DNA from: a bacterium
GTDB taxonomy: Bacteria; Blakebacterota; Blakebacteria; Blakebacterales; Blakebacteraceae
Length of the DNA stretch: 5,396 nucleotides
Reading direction: 5' to 3'
Assembly (NCBI GenBank): GCA_025774205.1
Contig: JALGWK010000136.1
Location: 1 to 5,396 of the forward strand
Below the pieces are notes generated by a model, which worked only from the letters and a program-made list of their open reading frames with translations, searched no databases and had not been told where the DNA came from. The stretch's first letter is position 1. Every line of letters begins with the position of its first letter. Shown one piece after another: positions 1-5,396 of this stretch. The position numbers and the translations under genes were made by a program.

Positions 1-946
1 GGTCTCCGGCATGTTCCAGGCTGTATTCGATCAGATTACGCACCGCCTCGATCTCCTGCCAGCTGGTCGGCAGGACCCGGAATCCCTTCTCGAGGAACAT
101 GGGGATGGACGGGTATTCCTCCCTCGGTTCATAGTGCCAGTCACAGATGATGATATCCTTCGGGATCGTGTCGACGGCAGAGGCTGTCCCGTTCGCCGAA
201 GCCTCCCACTCTCCGTAATCGTGGATGGCGGCGTCGATCAGGCGGTCTCCCCACATCAGCATTTCGACCCCGCGCTCCCCGGCCAGGTGACCGTGGATAT
301 CGTTCACGGCTTTCGAGAAGAGTTCTGCGGGATCCTGCCCCCTGGTCGAGGGTGAAAGTTCACTCCCCAGGAGGAAGACCTCGTCCATGCCGACATGGAT
401 CGCTTCGGCGTCGAAGGCGTCGATCAACTCATCGAGCAGGGCGAAGATGATCTCGTTCACCCTGGGATTCAGTACATCCCATTCCCGGCAATAGAGACCT
501 TCATTGCCCGGGAACGCTCCCGGGGTCAGATCGAACTCCGGGTAGACGGTAAGGAGAGTGAAGGTGTTCTCCGCCCACGACTGGTGTCCCACGCACTGGA
601 ATTCCGGGATCAGCCTGAGGCCGTGTCGACGACACGACCTGGTGAACCGGCGGGCTCCCGCGCGGGTGATCTGCTCCTCGCCCTGTCGGAGTTCGGGGTG
701 GGACCGGTATCGGAAGTGGTAATCGACCTCCAGGATCAGGGTGTTAACGCCCCGGTCAACCAGGGCGGGAAGGGAGAGAGCGAGTTCGTCCAGGGCCTCG
801 TCGGTGTTGTAGTTCAGGCAGTGGAAGGCGTGCCACGATCCGGCCGGACTCAACGGGGGATTCGAACCGGACCTCCCTCCGCAGGCGCCGGCGAACAGCA
901 GTACCATCACTATCAGCACTCCATAAAGCGTTCGTCGCGCGATCAC
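1..946 (-). CDS. GH20 beta-N-acetylhexosaminidase-like lipoprotein (partial, C-terminus off the left edge)
   Basis: Likely releases terminal N-acetylhexosamine (GlcNAc or GalNAc) from glycans outside the cytoplasm, by the substrate-assisted mechanism of family GH20. The 315 visible residues start with an Arg-Arg n-region, a hydrophobic core (residues 7-21) and a probable lipobox AGAC with Cys22 as lipidation site; Ala at -3 is less usual than Leu. The barrel begins near residue 38. The GH20 signature is HVGMDE at 184-189, with D188 and E189 as the expected polarising Asp and acid/base Glu. MLMWGD (Trp232), CDWHY (Trp270) and TSWQ (Trp296) fit the Trp-rich sugar pocket. There is no room for the usual N-terminal GH20b domain. 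The GTG start at 946 overlaps the TGA stop of the preceding gene by 4 bases, with GGAG 11 bases upstream. A GTG at 955 lies too close to that GGAG, and an ATG at 907 would destroy the signal peptide. Exact substrate is unknown. Confidence 0.85.
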   Translation of the reverse strand, partial: MIARRTLYGVLIVMVLLFAGACGGRSGSNPPLSPAGSWHAFHCLNYNTDEALDELALSLPALVDRGVNTLILEVDYHFRYRSHPELRQGEEQITRAGARRFTRSCRRHGLRLIPEFQCVGHQSWAENTFTLLTVYPEFDLTPGAFPGNEGLYCREWDVLNPRVNEIIFALLDELIDAFDAEAIHVGMDEVFLLGSELSPSTRGQDPAELFSKAVNDIHGHLAGERGVEMLMWGDRLIDAAIHDYGEWEASANGTASAVDTIPKDIIICDWHYEPREEYPSIPMFLEKGFRVLPTSWQEIEAVRNLIEYSLEHAGD

Positions 947-1299
947 TCGATCCACAGCTCCTTCTCCAGGTCTTTCCAGAACTCCATCTTCATGCCGTCG
1001 TGGTTGAAGACACCCTGGTAGTAGGGATCGTGTTTCTTGTATTCCTCGTACGGTCCCGTGTAGCCGGCCCGCCTGGCCTTGTAGGTCTCGAAGGCCGCCA
1101 TGCTGTCGTATTCCCAGATGATGAAATGGCGGCCTGACTCCTCACCCGCGATGGTTTTCTCGAAATAACGGACACTCTTCCATTCCCCGAAGAGTTCCCG
1201 GTGGTCATTGACCCACTGCAGCCAGTCCCTCATGGCCAGGGCGTGTTCCTCCTCTTTCCCCTCGGCGACATACCAGCTCTCCATCTCGTAAACAGCCAT
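943..1299 (-). CDS. Small protein of probable dimeric alpha/beta-barrel (ABM/NIPSNAP/Dabb-like) fold
   Basis: I do not recognise a specific family. The 118-residue product has no signal peptide or membrane segment, so it should be cytoplasmic. It is rich in acidic and aromatic residues. The pattern suggests a ferredoxin-like fold: a strand at 2-11 (AVYEMESWYV), an acidic helix at about 15-36, paired strands near 41-63 (KSVRYFEKTI, then HFIIWEYDS), a helix at 65-75 (AAFETYKARR) and a C-terminal strand near 100-107. Such domains often dimerise into a barrel and include antibiotic-biosynthesis monooxygenase-like, NIPSNAP and sugar-mutarotase proteins; which, if any, applies here is inference. 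The start is well supported: GGGAGG lies 7 bases upstream of ATG, inside the end of the preceding Tat-protein gene, 2 bases away. Its stop overlaps the GTG start of the GH20 gene, so the three are likely co-translated. Confidence 0.82.
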   Translation of the reverse strand: MAVYEMESWYVAEGKEEEHALAMRDWLQWVNDHRELFGEWKSVRYFEKTIAGEESGRHFIIWEYDSMAAFETYKARRAGYTGPYEEYKKHDPYYQGVFNHDGMKMEFWKDLEKELWIE

Positions 1300-1301
1300 G
1301 A

Positions 1302-1529
1302 TCAGACCTCCCTTCCCATGTCACCGAATTCACCGCCGTAGGTACGGATGATCCGTCGCAGTTCCTCCGAACCGTTCCCGGAATCGATCATGTCCGGTGC
1401 CTGTCCCATTTGAGACTGATGACCACTGGCGGAACGCTGCCACCAGGGAAGGGCGGCCAGGAGGAATCCGCTCGAGGCACCCGCTCTCAGGAATCCTCGT
1501 CTGCCGATCGGTGCTCTACCTTCACGCAT
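1302..1529 (-). CDS. 75-residue protein with twin-arginine (Tat) signal sequence, function unknown
   Basis: First gene of the minus-strand trio. The N-terminus is a textbook Tat signal: RRGFLR at residues 10-15, a weakly hydrophobic stretch rich in Ala, Gly and Leu (16-30), and a possible signal peptidase site after SAS near residue 35. Only about 40 residues would remain after cleavage. They are polar, contain no Cys and one His, and end in an amphipathic segment, ELRRIIRTYGGEFGDMGREV. The mature part cannot hold an obvious metal or redox cofactor, so it may act as an escort or partner for another exported protein, or stay membrane-anchored by an uncleaved signal; both are inference. The frame is closed upstream by a stop at 1575-1577, so this is the only ATG. 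The ribosome site is weak. The short length raises the alternative that it is a leader remnant or lost a C-terminal domain by frameshift, but the in-frame stop sits neatly beside a good start for the next gene. Confidence 0.75.
   Translation of the reverse strand: MREGRAPIGRRGFLRAGASSGFLLAALPWWQRSASGHQSQMGQAPDMIDSGNGSEELRRIIRTYGGEFGDMGREV
1307..1312 (-). promoter_or_regulatory. Ribosome binding site for the 118-residue gene, inside the preceding coding region
   Basis: GGGAGG read on the minus strand lies 7 bases before the ATG at 1299. It sits within the last codons of the Tat-protein gene, whose TGA falls between the site and the ATG. This arrangement is typical of coupled translation and fixes the start of the downstream gene. 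Confidence 0.75.
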
Positions 1530-1692
1530 ACCGTTATTCCCATGCAGAGGTTTTCGGATGATAACCCGACAACCTTAGCATACCAGTCCCGGAGGAGAGA
1601 ATCGGGAAGGAACACCAACTATCGGTATGAAATGACCGTTCAAGGCAGAGAAAGAAAGGATCCGTATTCCATGAACGAAGAGGATATCGAGG
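1530..1692. other. Divergent intergenic region
   Basis: This 163-base stretch separates the minus-strand operon from the plus-strand propeller gene and must hold promoters for both. I see the extended -10 candidate at 1577-1585 for the left operon, but no convincing -35/-10 pair for the plus strand. GAAGAGG at 1677-1683 is the probable ribosome site for the ATG at 1693. No RNA gene or repeat is evident. Confidence 0.6.
1577..1585 (-). promoter_or_regulatory. Candidate extended -10 promoter for the three-gene minus-strand operon
   Basis: On the minus strand the sequence reads TGGTATGCT, fitting an extended -10 element (TGn followed by TATGCT; 4 of 6 match to TATAAT). No convincing -35 box lies 16-18 bases upstream. 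Transcription would begin about 40 bases before the Tat-protein ATG at 1529. Weak, motif-only evidence. Confidence 0.3.
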
Positions 1693-2865
1693 ATGGAGCG
1701 ATCATCAGCCGCATTCCATAACGCCCTCCTGTTCTCCATGATGCTGCTCGTGATCGGCGGCTGCGGTCGATCATCAGGGGCGGACTTCACGGTCGAGACA
1801 CTCGAGTCAGGTATTATCGAGACGACCTACACCTCTCTCCCCATCGCCTGGCTCGCTGTCGATACAGTCGCTGTCTGGGATGTCTGGAGCGGGGATTCGG
1901 GTTACCACTTCAACCGAATCACGGCTGCGGCAGGCTTCGATGAGGGATTCTTCATTCTCGACTCGGGGAATCGCCAGGTCATAGAGACCGACCTCGCCGG
2001 CCAGGTGAGGAACGTCTTCGGGAACCGGGGGGAAGGACCGGGAGAGTTCGGCTTTCCCCGCTTCCTGAATGTAGTCGATGACGAGGTCTGGGTTGGTGAC
2101 ATCATGCCGACTCGATTCTCGGTCTTCAGTCGCGACGGCGCGCATCGCCGCACGATCTCCCACCAGGCCCGGCTCGCCCCTGACGCCAACCGCTGCGCGA
2201 TCCTGCCCGACGGCAGGGTGGTGAATTCGCTCGACGCGATCGATGGACTCTTATCGCTCCTCCGGTGGGATCTCGGATCGGCGACCGCTGACACCCTGGC
2301 AGTCATGCCGAGCATGCCTCCGATCGTGATCGAACTCCACCGGCCTGACGGCACGGTGGTGCCCTTCGACACCCGCCCGACGTACGCGGCGGAACTCTGG
2401 TGGGCATACGATCCTTCAGGTCGCCTGGTGACTGTGACCGGGGAGGAGTATGCGTTCGAGGAGCGTAACATCGAGGGCACGATCAGGCGCCGAACCGTTG
2501 CGCCGACGCCCGATCTGAGCGTGACTGAGCAGGATCGGGAGCACTTTCTGAGGAGCGTGACATTCGCCTCGGGTGACGGTACGACCCTGTCGAACGAGGA
2601 GATCAGACGGAAGTGGAAGTTCGCTGAACAGCGGCAGGCCATCGGTCGGATCACGATCGATCCGCTCGGTCGGATCTGGGTGCTGGCACACACCAGGAAT
2701 GTAGTACAGAACCGGATCGACATCTTCGGCCCCGACCATCTCTATCTCGGCAGTATCGAATCCTTCCTGCCTCCGCTGGCCTTCGCGGCTGATGGGACGG
2801 CATTGTTCCGGATAATCGGCGGGGAGGGGGAGGATGTTGAATACTTCACGGCAGTGGTCCACTGA
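1693..2865 (+). CDS. 6-bladed beta-propeller lipoprotein
   Basis: The 390-residue product is probably an outer-membrane-anchored lipoprotein with a 6-bladed, NHL-like beta-propeller; the role is unknown, and such folds usually bind proteins or ligands. The signal peptide has Arg3, a hydrophobic core at 11-21 and lipobox IGGC with Cys24. Gly25 at +2 does not suggest inner-membrane retention. The hallmark motif FGNRGEGPGEF lies at 109-119 and recurs in this family in Bacteroidota and Gemmatimonadota. Blade-like repeats include GFFILDSGNRQVIETD (85-100), EVWVGDI with RFSVFSRDG, and RITIDPLGRIWVLAHT with RIDIFGPD near the C-terminus. ATG 1693 is favoured because GAAGAGG lies 9 bases upstream and a stop at 1672-1674 bars a longer frame; ATGs at 1738 and 1741 lack a ribosome site and would lose the charged n-region. 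It stands alone, diverging from the left operon and converging on the DUF3078 gene. Confidence 0.88.
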   Translation: MERSSAAFHNALLFSMMLLVIGGCGRSSGADFTVETLESGIIETTYTSLPIAWLAVDTVAVWDVWSGDSGYHFNRITAAAGFDEGFFILDSGNRQVIETDLAGQVRNVFGNRGEGPGEFGFPRFLNVVDDEVWVGDIMPTRFSVFSRDGAHRRTISHQARLAPDANRCAILPDGRVVNSLDAIDGLLSLLRWDLGSATADTLAVMPSMPPIVIELHRPDGTVVPFDTRPTYAAELWWAYDPSGRLVTVTGEEYAFEERNIEGTIRRRTVAPTPDLSVTEQDREHFLRSVTFASGDGTTLSNEEIRRKWKFAEQRQAIGRITIDPLGRIWVLAHTRNVVQNRIDIFGPDHLYLGSIESFLPPLAFAADGTALFRIIGGEGEDVEYFTAVVH

Positions 2866-2886
2866 TCATACTGATCAGCGGCTGAT
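2862..2886. repeat. Overlapping small inverted repeats between convergent genes
   Basis: CTGATCA at 2862-2868 and TGATCAG at 2872-2878 form a perfect 7-base stem with a 3-base loop that overlaps the propeller gene's stop codon. ATCAG at 2874-2878 can instead pair with CTGAT at 2882-2886, so the two hairpins exclude each other. No T-run follows on either strand, so it is not a classical intrinsic terminator. It may act as a weak bidirectional stop or mRNA end protector; that is inference. Confidence 0.4.
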
Positions 2887-2936
2887 AGACGACAGATCCA
2901 ACGCAAGGCGTATTCAGGATGTAGATCAGGTACCAA

Positions 2937-3827
2937 TCAGAGGATATTGATACTGATCCCGATCGCGGTAAGCTGCCGGTACTGCATCCGGGTGCTGACG
3001 TCCTCGTCGTAGAGAGCGGTGATCTCGGCGTTAAAGTTCAGCCATGAGTTCACCTTCATGGTCAGGAAGTTCTCCCAGCGCGCGTCAGGCATCTCCGGTT
3101 TGTTGAAGGCCGCGAAAAGTCCCAGCCTCGACTCCAGGGTTATGTTCTCGGCGATCTCGACCCTGATCTCGGTGATCGACTCTATACCGAGCTCGAATCT
3201 GGCTTTCTTCCCCGGATCGAGGCCGTACAGCTGACCGAGTTCCACGGTCGTGACGAACGTCTCCTTGCCACCGATACCGAGCCTGGTTTTGTACCACTTC
3301 TCGGGATCGTAACTGAAACCGAGTGATTGGGTGAAGTAGGCCGGCGCCATGAAATCGGAGACTTCCACCGGCGGATCACGGCCATCGTCGAACGGATTTT
3401 TCTTGTAATTGAATCCCGGGGCGAACTGGGTCCGGAACTCCAATGCCGCGGTTGGAGTGAAGGCCGAGGACCCCAGACTCTGCAGGACATACCCGTACTG
3501 GATGATATCGATCGACTTCCGTGTCTCCAGTTCCTCCTGCTTCATCTGTCCGAATTCCATCCGCAGGTTGTGCGTGTGTTTCCAGGCTTCGGTCTGCCGG
3601 ATCGCTTCGCCCTTGAGACCGGCCGAATACCCGAGCGAGTTGACTCCACCCCCCTGCCAGTTGGAGAAATTCGATCTGGTCCCGGTCAACAGTCCATCCA
3701 GGTTGATGGTCCATGGACCGGTCGGTTCGGCCGACTCCTCCTGGGCCTGGATCAAGGAGGGGGCCGCCATGGCCAGCAGCAGCGCAAGCAGGCCGATTTT
3801 CCGTGCGGTTTCCGAATGTGTCATCAT
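2937..3827 (-). CDS. DUF3078 family outer-membrane beta-barrel protein
   Basis: The 296-residue product is a secreted, probably outer-membrane, beta-barrel protein of the DUF3078 family; no molecular function is established. A Sec signal peptide covers about residues 1-28 (Arg9-Lys10, hydrophobic core 11-22, cleavage near IQA/QEE). Family hallmarks appear in order: NFSNWQGGG followed by NS (53-64), FRTQFAPGFNY (131-141), VSDFMAPAY (156-164), and YGLDPGKKARFELG (201-214). The rest is alternating strands, ending in a segment with LNFNAEITALYDEDVS and a final GISINIL; the last residue is Leu rather than the Phe common in outer-membrane barrels. Two adjacent ATGs compete (3827 and 3824). AAGG at 3834-3837 is 6 bases from the first and 9 from the second, so either may serve. 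A strong promoter-like pair lies just upstream. It diverges from the ABC permease gene; a functional link is not shown. Confidence 0.9.
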   Translation of the reverse strand: MMTHSETARKIGLLALLLAMAAPSLIQAQEESAEPTGPWTINLDGLLTGTRSNFSNWQGGGVNSLGYSAGLKGEAIRQTEAWKHTHNLRMEFGQMKQEELETRKSIDIIQYGYVLQSLGSSAFTPTAALEFRTQFAPGFNYKKNPFDDGRDPPVEVSDFMAPAYFTQSLGFSYDPEKWYKTRLGIGGKETFVTTVELGQLYGLDPGKKARFELGIESITEIRVEIAENITLESRLGLFAAFNKPEMPDARWENFLTMKVNSWLNFNAEITALYDEDVSTRMQYRQLTAIGISINIL

Positions 3828-3868
3828 CGCTCACCTTCTGACCGGGTGTCACTCGATTGCCGGATTGA

Positions 3869-3897
3869 ATCATAAATGGCGCGTAGACCGGTTCCAA
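3869..3897 (-). promoter_or_regulatory. Sigma70-like promoter for the DUF3078 gene
   Basis: Read on the minus strand, a -35 box TTGGAA (3892-3897) is followed after exactly 17 bases by a -10 box TATGAT (3869-3874). Each matches the consensus in at least 4 of 6 positions. Transcription would start near 3862, giving a leader of about 35 bases before the ATG at 3827. This assumes a standard housekeeping sigma factor. Confidence 0.55.
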
Positions 3898-4044
3898 GCG
3901 GTAGAGAAACGCTGAACGATGGAGAGTCCAGTCCGTCGACATTCCTGACGCATCATTTTGCCGTGTTTTCCGTATTGAACATCAACGATCGAAACCACCG
4001 ACCGATCTGCCCGGAGCCTGCCGCGGGCTGTCGGATACAGACCT

Positions 4045-4049
4045 GGGAG
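4045..4049 (+). promoter_or_regulatory. Ribosome binding site deciding the GTG start of the permease
   Basis: GGGAG lies 6 bases upstream of GTG 4056. The frame stays open further upstream with possible TTG (3975) and GTG (3963) starts, so this site, together with the family-typical N-terminus that follows, selects 4056. Confidence 0.7.
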
Positions 4050-4055
4050 TCAGCC

Positions 4056-5396
4056 GTGCTGCACCTTCGTCACGACGTCCGGTTCGCCCTCCGCTCCTTC
4101 CGTCGCAATCCCCACTTCACGCTGGCCGCCGTAGCGAGTATCGCCATTGGGATCGGCGCCAATCTGGCGGTGCTGACCTTCCTCAATGAATTCCTGCTCG
4201 ATCCGCTGCCGTTCCGCGAAGCCTCGCGGATCGTGAATATCAACTCCAGCGCCCCGACCCTCGGTATCGAACGGTACCGGATGAACTTCACCGAACTCGA
4301 TTATTTCCGACAGCATTCAGGTACCCTGCAGACGGTCACCGCGCATGAACTGACCGATGTGACTGTTATCGGAGGTGAGGAACCGGAGCGGCTTTTCGCG
4401 CTGCGGGCATCCGTCAACCTCTTCGAAACTCTGGGAGTCACCCCGCTGCACGGACGAACCTTCGTGGAGGATGACGGCGCCGCGGGCGCGCCGGGGACGG
4501 TGGTCATCGGCTATGCCTTCTGGCAGCGTCTCTTCGGGGGTGATCCCGATCTGCTCGGCAGGACGATCCGGCTCGATGAAGAGGCTTTCACGGTGATCGG
4601 CATCATGCCGGCCGGGATAACCTTCCCCTTCGGCGGGGAGCTGTGGATGCCCTTCCGCGAGGACAGGATGGCAGAGGTTGTCTCGGGCCGGGTTCGGTTC
4701 CTCGGGCGGATGGAGGAGGGGGCCTCGGTCGGAAGTGTAAGGGATGAGCTTAACGCTTTCTTCGTCCAGCTGGGGGAACTCTACCCTGAAGAGAGCACCG
4801 ACAAGCTGGCGACCGTCTCCACCCTCAGAGCCGGGATCCTTAACGAAACCCGCCAGGCGGTAATCATCTTCTACGTCGTGGTATCGCTGGTCCTCCTGCT
4901 GGTCTGCGCAAACGTGGCCAATCTCCTCCTGGCGCGCGGTTCCGCGCGCAGCCGGGAGATAGCCGTGCGGGCCAGCCTGGGCGCAGGGAGGGGGCGGATC
5001 GTCAGTCAGCTCTTCACCGAGAGTCTCCTCCTGGCTGTGGGCGGGGGGAGTCTTGGACTCCTGCTGGGAAGCTGGGGGCGTGACCTGTTTCTGGCGCGGC
5101 TTGATATGCTCTGGCCCGCATATTTCGACTTCTCGATCGACCTGACCCTGGTACTCCTCCTGACCGGGATCACCCTGTTGACCTCGCTCCTCTTCGGCCT
5201 GCTGCCCGCGCTGGTCTCGACCCGACCCGACATCGCGCCGGTTCTGCACGCCACCTCGGGGAGGACGACCGGTCGACACGGCCGGTTCCGGCACCAGGGG
5301 ATGCTGGTCAGTTTCGAGATGGCCCTGGCCACCATGATCGTCATCGCCGGCGGTCTCATGCTCAAGAGCTTCATCGGGCTCCAGCGGGTCGAACTC
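4056..5396 (+). CDS. ADOP-family ABC transporter permease, MacB/FtsX type (partial, C-terminus off the right edge)
   Basis: An inner-membrane permease subunit of a MacB-like ABC system; substrate unknown. No ATPase is encoded in the window. The 447 visible residues show the ADOP layout. The N-terminus VLHLRHDVRFALRSFRRNP is followed by TM1 (about 21-43, with IAIGIGAN). A periplasmic MacB-type core domain spans roughly 45-265, with motifs LGVTPLHGRTF, VVIGYAFWQRLFGGDP and FTVIGIMPAG. The FtsX domain follows: TM2 (269-291), the cytoplasmic RGSARSREIAVRASLGAGRGRI, TM3 (319-340) and TM4 (363-387), ending in LPALVSTRPDIAPVL. After the linker GRHGRFRQ, the next segment (about 416-437, LMLKSFIGLQRVEL) matches the start of the second half of these duplicated permeases. 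Complete ADOP proteins are about 800-900 residues, so about half is missing. The GTG start has GGGAG 6 bases upstream. The visible frame is unbroken. Confidence 0.92.
   Translation, partial: MLHLRHDVRFALRSFRRNPHFTLAAVASIAIGIGANLAVLTFLNEFLLDPLPFREASRIVNINSSAPTLGIERYRMNFTELDYFRQHSGTLQTVTAHELTDVTVIGGEEPERLFALRASVNLFETLGVTPLHGRTFVEDDGAAGAPGTVVIGYAFWQRLFGGDPDLLGRTIRLDEEAFTVIGIMPAGITFPFGGELWMPFREDRMAEVVSGRVRFLGRMEEGASVGSVRDELNAFFVQLGELYPEESTDKLATVSTLRAGILNETRQAVIIFYVVVSLVLLLVCANVANLLLARGSARSREIAVRASLGAGRGRIVSQLFTESLLLAVGGGSLGLLLGSWGRDLFLARLDMLWPAYFDFSIDLTLVLLLTGITLLTSLLFGLLPALVSTRPDIAPVLHATSGRTTGRHGRFRHQGMLVSFEMALATMIVIAGGLMLKSFIGLQRVEL

Larger units (their letters stand above)
3828..4055. other. 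Divergent intergenic region
   Basis: This 228-base stretch lies between the DUF3078 gene (minus) and the ABC permease gene (plus). It holds the minus-strand promoter at 3869-3897 and the permease ribosome site at 4045-4049. I could not pick a convincing plus-strand promoter; TTGAAC at 3975-3980 resembles a -35 box but has no fitting -10. The permease frame is open across much of the region, but the translation there resembles no known domain. Confidence 0.55.

Noticed and set aside
11-355. Plus-strand open frame of 114 codons
   Set aside because: Antisense to the GH20 catalytic domain; no signal, domain or ribosome site.
395-1021. Plus-strand open frame of 208 codons
   Set aside because: It lies opposite the GH20 gene, which carries a clear catalytic motif and signal peptide; its own translation has no recognisable domain and runs into the neighbouring minus-strand gene.
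1410-1721. Plus-strand open frame of 103 codons crossing the intergenic region
   Set aside because: It overlaps the Tat-protein gene antisense and the start of the propeller gene in another frame, with no recognisable protein features.
1902-2723. Minus-strand open frame of 273 codons
   Set aside because: Antisense to the beta-propeller gene, Ser/Arg-rich shadow translation without any family feature.
2862-2886. Classical Rho-independent terminator
   Set aside because: The stems are short and only moderately GC-rich, and no T-run follows on either strand.
3327-3942. Open frames of 168-188 codons on both strands over the DUF3078 gene
   Set aside because: They overlap the well-supported DUF3078 frame and show none of its conserved motifs or any other domain.
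3963-4055. N-terminal extension of the permease from GTG 3963 or TTG 3975
   Set aside because: The extra residues resemble neither the PadR-like N-terminal segment of some ADOP proteins nor a signal peptide, while GTG 4056 has a good ribosome site and a family-typical first residue run.
4317-5294. Minus-strand open frame of 325 codons
   Set aside because: Antisense to the ADOP permease. Its translation is low-complexity, rich in Glu, Gln, Pro and Arg, as expected from the complement of a GC-rich membrane-protein gene.

Overview
The window is GC-rich, gene-dense bacterial DNA with six protein genes, two of them cut by the window edges. The mix is a lipoprotein beta-propeller with a GNRGEGPGEF-type motif, a DUF3078 outer-membrane protein, an ADOP-type ABC permease and Tat and lipoprotein signal peptides. 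It points to a Gram-negative (diderm) bacterium, most likely of the Gemmatimonadota, Bacteroidota or Acidobacteriota kind. This is a guess from gene content only; no rRNA or other marker is present.

Left block (1-1529, minus strand): three tightly packed genes read right to left. They are a 75-residue protein with a twin-arginine signal, a 118-residue protein that looks like a dimeric alpha/beta-barrel (ABM/NIPSNAP/Dabb-like) fold, and a lipoprotein with a GH20 beta-N-acetylhexosaminidase catalytic domain that runs off the left edge. The first two genes are 2 bases apart and the last two overlap by 4 bases (GTGA), so they are almost certainly one transcript with coupled translation.

Middle (1530-2936): a 163-base divergent intergenic region leads to a plus-strand lipoprotein with a 6-bladed beta-propeller fold. 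It converges on the next gene across a 71-base gap containing overlapping small inverted repeats.

Right block (2937-5396): a minus-strand DUF3078 outer-membrane beta-barrel protein and, divergent from it, the first half of an ADOP-family (MacB/FtsX-like) ABC permease that continues past the right edge. The 228-base region between them holds a good sigma70-like promoter for the DUF3078 gene.

Nearly every product is predicted to be exported or membrane-bound, so this is an envelope-oriented segment. Only the left three genes look like a functional unit, possibly for extracellular amino-sugar glycan handling. I saw no tRNA or rRNA gene, CRISPR array, insertion sequence or integrase. The most unusual element is the tiny Tat-targeted protein heading the GH20 operon. 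I do not see a clear new defence or mobile system.
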